Source: an uncultured Pirellula sp.
GTDB taxonomy: Bacteria; Planctomycetota; Planctomycetia; Pirellulales; Pirellulaceae
Reading direction: 5' to 3'
NCBI GenBank assembly: GCA_903892355.1
Contig: CAITIE010000041.1
Location: 1-58,382, forward strand
DNA length: 58,382 nucleotides
How positions within the stretch are numbered: position 1 is the stretch's first letter; every line of letters begins with the position of its first letter. This document shows, piece after piece, positions 45,796 through 54,975 of this stretch. The position numbers and the translations under genes are program-made. The notes beneath the pieces are model-generated. The model had not been told where the DNA came from and searched no databases. It was given only the letters and a program-made list of their open reading frames with translations.

Positions 45796-47313
45796 CTAAA
45801 GCCGGCCCTCACATGCCGCCAACTCTCGCGCCCGTGCGTAGGCGTTCAAATAGCTGGTGGCACTTTTCGACCAAGACCAGTCTTGGTCCATGCCGGCGAG
45901 GACAAGTTTACTCCAAACCTCGGGTGTTCGCGAATATGTTTCTAACGCTCTCGAGCAACAATTTTCCAACGCATCGACGTCGTATTGGTCGAACACAAAT
46001 CCTGTTCCAGTACCCCCGTCGATCGATTCCGTGGTCGCGTTGTTGACAGTGTCGATCAAGCCTCCTGTGGCGTGAACGACGGGAATAGAGCCATACCGCA
46101 GGCTGTAAAGCTGGTTTAGGCCACATGGCTCGTAGCGACTGGGCATCAGAAAGAGGTCGCAACCAGCCTCAATCTCATGCGCTAGCCCATCCGAAAACTC
46201 CAATCGAACCGCGACGCGATCCGGCCGACGATGGGCCAATTCCGAAAGGGCTTGCGCAAAGCGGGCTTCGCCATTTCCCAAGACGACCCATTGAACATCG
46301 CGCGAATCGATCCAACGATGCATCAACGGAACCACCAAATCCCACCCCTTCTGCTCCGCAAGTCGACCGATCAACCCGATCAATGGGACGTCGTCGCGAA
46401 CAGGCAAGCCAACCTTTTGCTGCAGATGGCGTTTGCAGGCGAGCTTTCCGTCCTTCCAGTTCGAAGAGGTGTAACGGCTTGCGATCATGTTATCGTGGCC
46501 AGGATCCCATACGTTGTAATCGACCCCATTGACGATACCTTGGATCCGATTGGCTTTGGATCGGAGCAACCCGTCAAGCCCGCAGCCATGCATGGGCTGC
46601 TGGATCTCGCGAGCGTACGAAGGACTCACTGTGGTGATCATGTCGGCAAAGGCTATTCCGGTCTTGAGAAGGTTCAAATCCCCAAAAAACTCCATCTGTT
46701 GCCAATTGAAGTACTGCCAGTCCATATCGGTCAACGGCATATCCGCCCCCCAGAATCGACCTTGATACGCCAAATTGTGAATCGTCATGATCGATGCGCA
46801 ATGGCGATACCACCCATATCCGCGATAAAGAGTCCGATGGAATGCGGGGATCAGCCCCGTTTGCCAATCGTGGCAATGGAGAATGTCGATCGGCAATCGA
46901 AGCCTTTCGATGGCTTCCACCACAGCTCTCGAAAAGAACGAAAACCGCTCGCAATTGTCCCGGTAATCGCCATGCGAGTCGCCATAGAGCTCTTCGCGAT
47001 CGAAGTAAAACGGTTGATCGATGAAGTAGACATCGACGGACGATCCTGCGGCAGCTCCGCCAGCGTCTACACTCGGCAATTGCGTTCTCAGTAGATGCGC
47101 CGTCATCGGCTTTCCAGCCATGTCGATCACAAACGAGATGTGCGTGTCGTGGATCTCGGCGCAGTTCCTCTTTGCCTTGCGATAACCAGGCATGAACAAA
47201 CTACAGTGGTGCCCGAGTTTGGCTAACTCTCTGGGCAATGTTCCACAGACGTCAGCGAGTCCCCCCGTTTTTGCAAAGGGGATCGCTTCCGACGCTGCCA
47301 TGATGATATGCAT
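45796..47313 (-). CDS. glgA: Glycogen synthase (ADP-glucose type)
   Basis: Adds glucose from ADP-glucose to alpha-1,4-glucan. The 505-residue GT5 enzyme begins with HIIMAASEAIPFAKTGGLAD, containing the KTGGL substrate-binding motif. Next come ILHCHDWQTGLIPAFHRTLY and MITTVSPSYAREIQ. The C-terminal GT-B half has VPLIGLIGRLAEQKGWDLVV, LMPSRYEPCGLNQLYSLRYG and VVHATGGLIDTV, all diagnostic. It is divergent from the DUF2617 gene with a 243-bp gap. Confidence 0.96.
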   Translation of the reverse strand: MHIIMAASEAIPFAKTGGLADVCGTLPRELAKLGHHCSLFMPGYRKAKRNCAEIHDTHISFVIDMAGKPMTAHLLRTQLPSVDAGGAAAGSSVDVYFIDQPFYFDREELYGDSHGDYRDNCERFSFFSRAVVEAIERLRLPIDILHCHDWQTGLIPAFHRTLYRGYGWYRHCASIMTIHNLAYQGRFWGADMPLTDMDWQYFNWQQMEFFGDLNLLKTGIAFADMITTVSPSYAREIQQPMHGCGLDGLLRSKANRIQGIVNGVDYNVWDPGHDNMIASRYTSSNWKDGKLACKRHLQQKVGLPVRDDVPLIGLIGRLAEQKGWDLVVPLMHRWIDSRDVQWVVLGNGEARFAQALSELAHRRPDRVAVRLEFSDGLAHEIEAGCDLFLMPSRYEPCGLNQLYSLRYGSIPVVHATGGLIDTVNNATTESIDGGTGTGFVFDQYDVDALENCCSRALETYSRTPEVWSKLVLAGMDQDWSWSKSATSYLNAYARARELAACEGRL

Positions 47314-47476
47314 GATGAATCAGCTTTCACTCCGTGAGGTTGAAACAGGCGACTCCACCAATGTAATCGAGATGCGCTCGATTGAGGACGTGGTGAACCA
47401 TGACGAAGCCTTGTCAACACCCATCCAGAGCATTTTGTACAATTCTGAAAGAGTTTTGAGGATCCTCAAGTTGACC

Positions 47477-47506
47477 TTGGTGCCGATCAAAACAACCCGC
47501 TATAAT
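47477..47506 (+). promoter_or_regulatory. Sigma-70-like promoter of the DUF2617 gene
   Basis: TTGGTG (47477-47482), an 18-bp spacer and a consensus TATAAT (47501-47506) lie about 50 bp upstream of the GTG at 47557. The perfect -10 makes it the clearest protein-gene promoter in the window. Confidence 0.55.
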
Positions 47507-47556
47507 CCGGCCTCGACTACACCTTATCCCCAACACTCCCACGGAAGAGACGACTC

Positions 47557-48102
47557 GTGCTTTCGATCCGACCTACCGTTACAGACCATGTCTTCAGTGT
47601 CTTCGGACGATCGATCCACCCCGAGCTTTTCAAATCGCATCGCACGCGGTCGCTCGAAAGAAAAAACTACCGAGCTCGAGTCGATATCACCAGCGATGGG
47701 CATGTGATCAACTTCACCGGCAGTCGAGGGGCTACCATCTCCGAAGTGGTCGGATCGATCCAGCAACCACTGCCGCAACAACGGCGACTGCTCGCCCTCA
47801 ATTTGCGAGGAAAATACGCTGAAGAGCTCCACGGAAAACGAGGACTGAAGTACACTTCGAGCTTTGAATTGGAACATGTCGCCGCTGATATGTTCTGGAT
47901 GCTGCAAAACCAATTGCAAAGCTGCGGCTCCAGCAATGAAATGATCCACGCCTTCGATTCCAGCGGCCGTATCCCTTTCGGCGCCATCAGCTTCGTCCAC
48001 GTCGAAACCCGCGAACGGCAGTTGACCATCCAAGCCTTCCACACCTTTCCCGACGACTACGCCATCGTCAAATCGACTTCAATCTTCTGTATCGATTGCT
48101 AG
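47557..48102 (+). CDS. DUF2617 family protein
   Basis: A 181-residue cytoplasmic protein that I assign to DUF2617 from its start (MLSIRPTVTDHVFSVFGRSI, HPELF) and from ARVDITSDGHVINFTGSRGA, TISEVVGS and YTSSFELEHVAADMFWMLQ. The family is found mainly in planctomycetes and has no known function; the fold looks like an alpha/beta sandwich. The start is a GTG preceded by a GGAAGAG ribosome site. It is divergent from glgA. Confidence 0.75.
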   Translation: MLSIRPTVTDHVFSVFGRSIHPELFKSHRTRSLERKNYRARVDITSDGHVINFTGSRGATISEVVGSIQQPLPQQRRLLALNLRGKYAEELHGKRGLKYTSSFELEHVAADMFWMLQNQLQSCGSSNEMIHAFDSSGRIPFGAISFVHVETRERQLTIQAFHTFPDDYAIVKSTSIFCIDC

Positions 48103-48423
48103 CATCCACTGAAACAAGTCGCTCGCAACCCGCGACGCAGTAGCAAATCGCTTGACCTACGGAAAAGCCCTGGGGCTTTGCTCCGATTCGTAATCCTGCG
48201 GTAGTGGATTTTGCGAAAGATCCCTGCTGTTTCCATTGCGCAGTGGACCATAATTCATTCCATTTCACGCGGGGAACGCGGAGTGAGCGCTAGCTTGCCG
48301 ATACCATCGCTTTTTTCGCACACTCTCTCCAAAATCCTTGCGTAGAGATTCGCGATGGGACAGACTTAACAACAGCGTGCCACTACTCGAACCTTCGATG
48401 GTTGTCCTGACGAATCCCTTCCG

Positions 48424-49896
48424 ATGCCCCTGACCCAACGACCACGAAATCCGTCTGCCATCCTCGCTGTGTCGTCGGTAATTTTTTTTTCGTGGATCCA
48501 TTGCTGCTCCGCGGATTTTATCGTCTATCGCCTCCCCGGCTCGGACAAAACGATCCTGCTCGAGGGTAAGGCGAAAAATCTCGGGCAAGGGGTGATCGAA
48601 TACACTCATCCCAATCTTGGAAGTTTGGCCTTTAGCCGCGACACGGCACTGGTGATCAAAGCCCCCACCAGGCAGGAAGAGTTCAAGAAAGTTTTTGCGA
48701 AAGCGCGTCAGAGCAAAGAAGTTTCCGATTATCTGACAGCAGCCAACCTAGCCTTACGCCATGGATTGCTCCCCGAATTTCGCGAGTGCTGTTCCGAGGC
48801 TTACAAACTAAATCCCAACGATCCGACCGTCGTTCGTTTGGTCGAAGCCCGACGAAGAATCAAACGTCCGCTGACCGATCAAGTATCCGCCGCGGACGCA
48901 CTTCGTGAGATCGTCAAGTTGCCATCGATGAAGATCGCGCTGAGCGATCATTATGTGCTGCTCCATGATACGGGAGACGCCAAACAAGGCCGACGGCGCA
49001 AGTCGCGAGCGGAACAGCGACTGGAGCTACTCGAAATGGTCTACGAGTCTTACTTCATGAAGTTCGCTCTCGATGGCGTGCTCCTCGAACCGCCTCAAGA
49101 ACGGATGAAGGTAGTTCTCTTCGGTGAGGAAAGAGACTACCTTCGATATTCCACGCAGCTCGATCCCAAACTCCGATCGGCTCTCGGATTCTGGTCTCCC
49201 ACCGACAACGTTGCGGTTTTCTTCGATCAAGGCACCACGGATCGGATGAAGGTCCTGGAGAAACGAAGCAAAGAACTTCAGCAGGAAAAAATGCGAGCTC
49301 GCGGTACACCCCTCTCCAAAGATATAGCGCACGTTGCAAATACTGTCGAGCTATTGGTGAAACTGACCCGCGAAGAAGATGACATCGAAGTCGTATCGCA
49401 CGAAGCTACGCACCAATTGGCTGGCAACACCGGATTGATGCCGCGCGGAAAAATCGCTCTGCGATGGGCCCACGAGGGCTTCGCGACGTACTTTGAAACA
49501 TCCAGCGATGCGGGTTGGGGCGGGATCGGTGCCGTGAACGAAGGTCGGCTGAAAAGCTATTACCGGGTCTCCAGCGATCCCAATCGCGCACCGATTGAAT
49601 TGCTCATCAGCGATCTGCTATTCGATGTGGCTCAGGATACGCGGCAAGTCGCCGATGCCTATGGTCAAGCGTGGGCGCTGACGCACTTCTTGATGGAGCG
49701 GCATTTCCAAAAAACGGTGCAGTACTACCAAAAGATATCACAGCTTGAAAGCGAATCGGGTTCGATCCCTCGCCGCGATTTGGTGAAGTACTTCGAGGAG
49801 ATCTTCGGTGATCTCAAGGCCCTTCAAGTCGAGTGGCACGAATACATGCGGTCACTCAAAACCGATCTCGAACGAGCTCGGGATGCGATGAACTGA
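48424..49896 (+). CDS. Exported DUF1570 metalloprotease-like protein
   Basis: A 490-residue protein with an N-terminal signal (PSAILAVSSVIFFSWIHCCS). The C-terminal half is DUF1570, a gluzincin-like domain. The zinc motif is HEATHQLAGNTG (an HExxH motif, near residue 330), and RWAHEGFATYFETSSDAGWG supplies the third-ligand glutamate. The N-terminal half includes a small beta domain (FIVYRLPGSDKTILLEGKAK) and a TPR-like segment (AANLALRHGLLPEFRECCSE). It probably acts on peptides or proteins outside the cytoplasm, but this has not been shown for the family as far as I know. Confidence 0.85.
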   Translation: MPLTQRPRNPSAILAVSSVIFFSWIHCCSADFIVYRLPGSDKTILLEGKAKNLGQGVIEYTHPNLGSLAFSRDTALVIKAPTRQEEFKKVFAKARQSKEVSDYLTAANLALRHGLLPEFRECCSEAYKLNPNDPTVVRLVEARRRIKRPLTDQVSAADALREIVKLPSMKIALSDHYVLLHDTGDAKQGRRRKSRAEQRLELLEMVYESYFMKFALDGVLLEPPQERMKVVLFGEERDYLRYSTQLDPKLRSALGFWSPTDNVAVFFDQGTTDRMKVLEKRSKELQQEKMRARGTPLSKDIAHVANTVELLVKLTREEDDIEVVSHEATHQLAGNTGLMPRGKIALRWAHEGFATYFETSSDAGWGGIGAVNEGRLKSYYRVSSDPNRAPIELLISDLLFDVAQDTRQVADAYGQAWALTHFLMERHFQKTVQYYQKISQLESESGSIPRRDLVKYFEEIFGDLKALQVEWHEYMRSLKTDLERARDAMN

Positions 49897-50015
49897 TGGC
49901 TGCGATGCAGCGAAACGCGACTAAGATTTCTAAGTGAACCGGCACTCTCCGAATGACTCAGTGCTGAGGCTGAGCGAGACAGGACGTCCAGAACCCGTAA
50001 GTCCCATCGCCCCCA

Positions 50016-50063
50016 TAAGTCCTGTTGGATCTAAGTCCTGTTGGATCTAAGTCCTATTGGATC
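50016..50063. repeat. 16-bp tandem triplication
   Basis: taagtcctgttggatc at 50016-50031 and 50032-50047 is exact; the third copy at 50048-50063 has one change (taagtcctattggatc). The third copy contains the stop codon of the MoxR gene and its last two codons. It lies between the convergent DUF1570 and MoxR genes. A weaker related unit precedes it at about 49998. Confidence 0.95.
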
Positions 50064-51247
50064 GGAGGAGGCGAAGATTTACCACCGCGGGCTGCGCTGG
50101 CTGCCGGTGGTTGGGCTGCTGCTGCATCGATCCCCGTATACTTGGGAACTGCAGGCTCTTTGATTTCTTTGAGTAGCCGCAAGATAATTTTGTCGGTTGT
50201 CATCCCCTCCGCTTGCGCTTGAAAGTTCGTGCTGAGACGATGTCGCAGGACCGGAACTGCGACCCGCCGAATGTCTTCGATGGCGACATTGAATCGTCCA
50301 TCCATCGCCGCCATCGCCTTGCCTCCCTGGATCAGAAACTGGCCGGCTCGTGGCCCTGCGCCATAATCGAGAAGCTCCTTGACCACCTCGGGCGCATCCG
50401 ATTCGCCCGGCCTGGTGGCTCGAACCAACGCCACAACATACTTCACGATGAAGGGGCTCACTGCGACGCTCGTCACCAGCTTTTGGATATTCAGAATCGC
50501 GCGAGCCGATAGGACCTTTGCAATCTCTGGACGATCGCCGCGCGTGGTGGAGAGCAGGATCTTTTCCTCTTCATCCGCAGACGGGTAACCGACCTTGATG
50601 TTGAACATGAATCGGTCCAATTGCGCCTCGGGGAGAGGATAGGTTCCTTCCTGTTCGATCGGGTTTTGGGTCGCAATGGTAAAGAATGGATCTGGCAGTG
50701 CGTAGGTCTGCCGTCCGACGCTGATTTCTCGTTCCTGCATGGCCTGCAGCAGGGCCGCTTGGGTTTTAGGAGGCGTACGGTTGATTTCGTCGGCGAGCAG
50801 GATGTTGGTGAAGATAGGACCTTCGACGAACCGAAACTCCCGTCGGCCTTGGGCATCCTCCTCGAGGACGTTGGTGCCGGTGATGTCCGAGGGCATCAAG
50901 TCGGGGGTGAATTGGATCCGTTTGAAATTGACGTCGAGGATTCTTGCGAGCGAGGAGACCATCAGCGTTTTCGCTAGACCGGGTACTCCTTCTAGCAAGC
51001 AATGCCCGCGCGTAAAAACCGCCGCGAATAGCTGCTCGATCACGTCGTCCTGACCTACGATGCACTTAGCCAACTCCATCTTCATCTGGTCGCGATGTTC
51101 TCGAAATTCGCGGAGCAAATCGCCGATGCTTTTGACGGGTTTGCCGCCTGGATTGGTTGCGTTGGACACGGTAGTGGTTGGTGAAGGATGGGTGAGCGAG
51201 ATGGCAATAGGAGCGACGGCGCGGATTCCCGCGACACGCTTCATCAT
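50054..51247 (-). CDS. MoxR-type AAA+ ATPase
   Basis: A 397-residue chaperone-like ATPase of the MoxR family. The AAA+ motifs are clear: [20 protein letters not shown], Walker [21 protein letters not shown], Walker [21 protein letters not shown] with [10 protein letters not shown], sensor 1 [20 protein letters not shown] and the arginine-finger region AQLDRFMF. The tail is Ala/Pro/Gly-rich ([20 protein letters not shown]). MoxR proteins usually work with VWA proteins; the VWA membrane protein is directly upstream (50-bp gap). No DUF58 gene is in the window. The start at 51247 is a choice among 51292, 51247 and 51244. Confidence 0.93.
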   Translation of the reverse strand: MMKRVAGIRAVAPIAISLTHPSPTTTVSNATNPGGKPVKSIGDLLREFREHRDQMKMELAKCIVGQDDVIEQLFAAVFTRGHCLLEGVPGLAKTLMVSSLARILDVNFKRIQFTPDLMPSDITGTNVLEEDAQGRREFRFVEGPIFTNILLADEINRTPPKTQAALLQAMQEREISVGRQTYALPDPFFTIATQNPIEQEGTYPLPEAQLDRFMFNIKVGYPSADEEEKILLSTTRGDRPEIAKVLSARAILNIQKLVTSVAVSPFIVKYVVALVRATRPGESDAPEVVKELLDYGAGPRAGQFLIQGGKAMAAMDGRFNVAIEDIRRVAVPVLRHRLSTNFQAQAEGMTTDKIILRLLKEIKEPAVPKYTGIDAAAAQPPAASAARGGKSSPPPIQ

Positions 51248-51297
51248 ACCATTTCCCCAATTCCCCGCCTGAACCCAGCGGGGGGGTCGCATCAGAA

Positions 51298-53595
51298 TTA
51301 GATAAGACCAGCGACTTTGCGACCGATCCAGAATGCGGTCAGCAATGCGATCATCAATGCCACAAGCGCAGGGTGGGACCATAGCGGGATGCGCCGAATG
51401 GTCGATGGTGGTTTTGGGATGGCGCGGAGCGATTCAAACCATTGCTCTCGATCGGATAACGACAACGCCTTGCCACCAGTCAATCGAGACAATTCTTCCA
51501 AAACCTTGGGCCGGGCTGCTTGCCCGATCCGTTCCCGCGTTGCACCTTGCACAAAGAAACTGGTCTCCAGGGTTTCACCCGTTTGCTTGCATGCTAACGT
51601 CACTCGATGCGAGCCTGGTTCGTTCGCTTCATAGCGACCTTCGAACGATCCCCAACTCTCCGAACCACCGCTGGCCAACTTAACGACTTGGGTCTTTCCT
51701 GAAGGAGCTTCGATTTTGGCGGTAACGTCTCCAGTCGACAATGGCTCGCCGCTGGCTTGCATAACATTGGCTCGAAGCGTGAGTGTTTGGCCGATGCTCG
51801 GTGAGTCGGGCGAGAAATAGAACCGCATCGATTCACCCTTGGCCATGTTCCGTTGGTACGCCATCCAACGGACGACTTGTCCCCAGAAACGATAATGGTA
51901 TTTATCTTCAACACCGCGTCGCCAACGCCAGACGCCGTCGGTTCCCATGAAGAGTACCTTGCCTGTGCCAAAGGTCTTAGTCGCAAGCAATGGCATGCGG
52001 CCTTGTTCGCCGCTGGCTGATTCGTGGACGGCGAGGACTTCGGTGCCTGCTTTGGCTCTGGACACCGCGGAGTGCCATTGAAAGCCGGGCAGATTCATCC
52101 AAACGTCGACGTTGTCGTCTTGGGTGTCGGCCAGCTTGGTGAGCAGACTGCGCCGTCCCGATTCGGTGAGTTCCATACGCATCGCGTTTCGAGTGCCGAA
52201 TCCATCCGGTTTGGAATCGTCGAGCACGACCGGCAGAAGCGGTTCGAGATCGCTTTGAGCGAGGGTGTTCATATTCCCTCGCGGGCCGGGGATAAAGACC
52301 AATCCGCTCGCTTGGTACTCGACCAGACCCTTGAGAAGCGTGCACTGTTCCGCAGTCAACTGGCCCGCTTGCATGCCGACATCACCGAGAAAGACAACAT
52401 CGAACTTGGAGAGTTCATCGAGAGTCGCGGGGAACTCTTTGATGTAATCGCGGTTGCCGCCACCCACTTTGCCGAGGTCGGGATGGAAGAGCAAGCACGA
52501 GACATCGACGCCGGGATCGCGCGAGAGGGCATTTCTCAAGTACCTGTATTCCCAACGTGGGAATGAGTCGATGACGAGGACCTTTAACTTTTCCTGTCGG
52601 ATCGCGATCGGAGTGGTAAGGGTGTTGTTATTGGGGATCGTCTCATCGGCATGAGGCGGTACTTCGACCGCGATGGTAAAATCTCCTTCGGCCTTCGGGG
52701 TCCACACGACCGCTTCGGAGGTGCGCGACATCGCTCGGACTCGAACCTCTTTGGTCAACCGCTCACCATCGGACGCATTGACGACGACTTGCACAACCGT
52801 GTCACGAGGAAGCGAGGATTCAACGGTGAAAGGGATGCGCACTCCCTTGTTGACGATCCCGAAGGTCGGTGTGTCGACACTGATCAATTCCAAATCAGGC
52901 AGCCTGGTCGGGGAACCTACCGGGATCGTGAAGATTGGTACACCCAACGTCCTGTAACGCGAAACGACGCTGACAGGTGGTTCGCCACTATTCCAATCTC
53001 CGTCCGACACCAGGAGTACTCCGAGCAAGCCGGATGCTGTATCAAGGGCCGTGTTGAGGGGCGCTGCGAGATCAGTACCATCGCTAACATTCGCCGGTGG
53101 AAAGCTGCTGATCGTGACTCGAGCGATCGAATCGATTTCGCCCCATCGCTCTTTCGCAGATAACGCATCCACGGCTTCGGCACGTGTGATCGCCGAAGCG
53201 CCGATGCTAGCGCCGGTTCCGTTGGGATCGGTCGACGCGGATTGGATCACGTCTTGGGTTTGCATGCTCGGGGAGCGATCGATCAGAACCGCGAGAATCG
53301 GTTTTTCGGCTGACCGGAAATCTTCGGTCCACTCGGGTTGGTTCAAAAGAATCGCGCCCAGGATGATCGCTGCGCAGCGAAGTAGCTCAAGCCAGATGAC
53401 CGAGCGGGCATAACCGCTCCTGCGAATGGCAAGCCACGACAGGATCAGCGCGATAGCGCATAGGGTGATCGATAACGCGACGAGCCACGGGCTCGTGCTG
53501 AACGTGAGGGATTGCTGGGAAACTAGCTTTTCAGCGGTCGAACTGCTTTCAGCCAGCGTCTGAGCAACGATGATGGGGGTCGACTGTGGTCTCAT
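51298..53595 (-). CDS. VWA-domain membrane protein with glutamine amidotransferase-like region
   Basis: A 765-residue membrane protein. Membrane helices lie at the N-terminus ([34 protein letters not shown]) and C-terminus ([18 protein letters not shown]). The VWA domain at about 95-230 has the MIDAS motif in [12 protein letters not shown] (DxSxS) and [14 protein letters not shown] middle part at about 330-560 resembles a class I amidotransferase-like fold ([58 protein letters not shown]). It probably spans the periplasm and may be a substrate or partner of the MoxR ATPase encoded just downstream. Overall plan matches planctomycete BatA/VWA-type proteins. Confidence 0.85.
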   Translation of the reverse strand: MRPQSTPIIVAQTLAESSSTAEKLVSQQSLTFSTSPWLVALSITLCAIALILSWLAIRRSGYARSVIWLELLRCAAIILGAILLNQPEWTEDFRSAEKPILAVLIDRSPSMQTQDVIQSASTDPNGTGASIGASAITRAEAVDALSAKERWGEIDSIARVTISSFPPANVSDGTDLAAPLNTALDTASGLLGVLLVSDGDWNSGEPPVSVVSRYRTLGVPIFTIPVGSPTRLPDLELISVDTPTFGIVNKGVRIPFTVESSLPRDTVVQVVVNASDGERLTKEVRVRAMSRTSEAVVWTPKAEGDFTIAVEVPPHADETIPNNNTLTTPIAIRQEKLKVLVIDSFPRWEYRYLRNALSRDPGVDVSCLLFHPDLGKVGGGNRDYIKEFPATLDELSKFDVVFLGDVGMQAGQLTAEQCTLLKGLVEYQASGLVFIPGPRGNMNTLAQSDLEPLLPVVLDDSKPDGFGTRNAMRMELTESGRRSLLTKLADTQDDNVDVWMNLPGFQWHSAVSRAKAGTEVLAVHESASGEQGRMPLLATKTFGTGKVLFMGTDGVWRWRRGVEDKYHYRFWGQVVRWMAYQRNMAKGESMRFYFSPDSPSIGQTLTLRANVMQASGEPLSTGDVTAKIEAPSGKTQVVKLASGGSESWGSFEGRYEANEPGSHRVTLACKQTGETLETSFFVQGATRERIGQAARPKVLEELSRLTGGKALSLSDREQWFESLRAIPKPPSTIRRIPLWSHPALVALMIALLTAFWIGRKVAGLI

Positions 53596-53610
53596 GCGAC
53601 TCCAGTTTAG

Positions 53611-54453
53611 CTACTGGATTCCCAGCTTGTACGCTCGATTTGCATTTCCACCCCAGAACTTGGCTTCTTCGTCCCGATTCAACTCGGCGGCAAACATGCT
53701 GACCGTCGCGACCCAGTCGGCGTAGGTGGCTCGGAGCAAGCAGACTGGCCAATCGCTGCCGAACATCAATCGGTCAGCCCCAAACGCGTCGAGGGCGACA
53801 TCCCAGTAGGGACGCAGCATCTCCACCGTCCAATTCGGGTCTCTAACTTCCGTCATCAATGCGGAAAACTTGCAAGCGACATGAGGACGCTTGGCCAACT
53901 CCCGAAAATCCTTTTCCCACTGCTTGTCGACGCCTCCGGACTGGATGACCGGTTTGGCGATGTGATCTAACACAAAGCGTTGTTCCGGATGCCGATCGAC
54001 GAACCGGATGGCCATCGGAAGCTGCCTGCCAAAAATCAATACGTCGTAGGTCCAGTCGAACTCCTTCAACAGCTTCACACCAGCATTGAAGTCGTCGCGA
54101 TCGAGGAATCGCTCGTCCGGTTCGTCTTGAACCACATGCCGGACCCCTTTGAGTTTTGATTGGCCACGCAGTCCTTCAAGGATCGTGCCGATCTTTGGGT
54201 CGGCCAACGGTACCCAACCGACAACGCCTCGGATCCATGGATTGTCTTTGGCTTGGTCCAAAAGAAACTCGGTTTCTTTCATTTCCTGACGCGCTTGAAC
54301 ACTCACGACGTAATCGATGTGCGTGGCTTGTGTCTCCCGCAGCAGATCCTTGGGCACAAAGTCGCGCCGGAGGATTTGCATCTGTGGACTGATCCAACCA
54401 TATTCCTTCTCGGAGTAGACCCAAAAATGGTGGTGGCTGTCGACACGTATCAT
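53611..54453 (-). CDS. Amidohydrolase-2 family (TIM-barrel) hydrolase
   Basis: A 280-residue cytoplasmic enzyme of the Amidohydro_2 group, which includes L-fucono-lactonase and 2-pyrone-4,6-dicarboxylate lactonase. Metal ligands are seen in MIRVDSHHHFWVYS (HxH), the FVLDHIAKPVIQSG histidine and DRLMFGSDWPVCLL (GSDWP with the acidic ligand). Its ATG overlaps the rpiB stop by 4 bp (ATGA), so it is translationally coupled to a pentose-phosphate gene, which fits a sugar-lactone substrate; this is inference. Confidence 0.88.
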   Translation of the reverse strand: MIRVDSHHHFWVYSEKEYGWISPQMQILRRDFVPKDLLRETQATHIDYVVSVQARQEMKETEFLLDQAKDNPWIRGVVGWVPLADPKIGTILEGLRGQSKLKGVRHVVQDEPDERFLDRDDFNAGVKLLKEFDWTYDVLIFGRQLPMAIRFVDRHPEQRFVLDHIAKPVIQSGGVDKQWEKDFRELAKRPHVACKFSALMTEVRDPNWTVEMLRPYWDVALDAFGADRLMFGSDWPVCLLRATYADWVATVSMFAAELNRDEEAKFWGGNANRAYKLGIQ

Positions 54454-54902
54454 GGTGCTATTCTTTCGTCTTCGATGTGCTGGATCTTTTCTAGTCGTCG
54501 CAGATGGCGGCCACCTTCGAACTCGGTGGCCAGCCATACCCGAACCAAATCACCCACGGGACGATCGCCGATCAGATCGCCGGGAAGACACAGGACGTTG
54601 ACATCGTTGTGGCGACGGCACATTTCGGCCATGACTTCGTCGGCGCACGCCGCGGCGCGGACTCCCCGGAATTTGTTGGCGGCAATCGCCATACCAAATC
54701 CATTGCCGCAGATCAAAATGCCTCGCTCCGCCTTGCCTTCCGCGACCGTTTTCGCCACGGAGACGGCATAGTCAGGGTAGTCGACGGCTTGGTCGCTATC
54801 GGTTCCAAAGTCGATGATCTCATGGCCATCGGCAGTTAGAAGCGTAACGAGTTTGCCTTTGATCTGATAACCGCGATGATCACTGCCAACCGCGATTCGC
54901 AT
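54450..54902 (-). CDS. rpiB: Ribose-5-phosphate isomerase B
   Basis: Interconverts ribose-5-phosphate and ribulose-5-phosphate. The 150-residue RpiB/LacAB protein has MRIAVGSDHRGYQIKGKLV, the YPDYAVSVAKTVAEG segment and the active-site cysteine in ILICGNGFGMAIAANKFRGV. The usual CGTGIG is CGNGFG here. HNDVNVLCLPGDLIG follows. The upstream gene encodes a YrdC/phosphatase fusion and the downstream one is coupled by ATGA. Confidence 0.95.
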   Translation of the reverse strand: MRIAVGSDHRGYQIKGKLVTLLTADGHEIIDFGTDSDQAVDYPDYAVSVAKTVAEGKAERGILICGNGFGMAIAANKFRGVRAAACADEVMAEMCRRHNDVNVLCLPGDLIGDRPVGDLVRVWLATEFEGGRHLRRLEKIQHIEDERIAP

Positions 54903-54975
54903 TTGAATACTCCGCTCTGCGTGGAAGAAACATGTTTGAAAGAAAAAGGTGTTTCCAAGAAACGAGGAGAACTGG

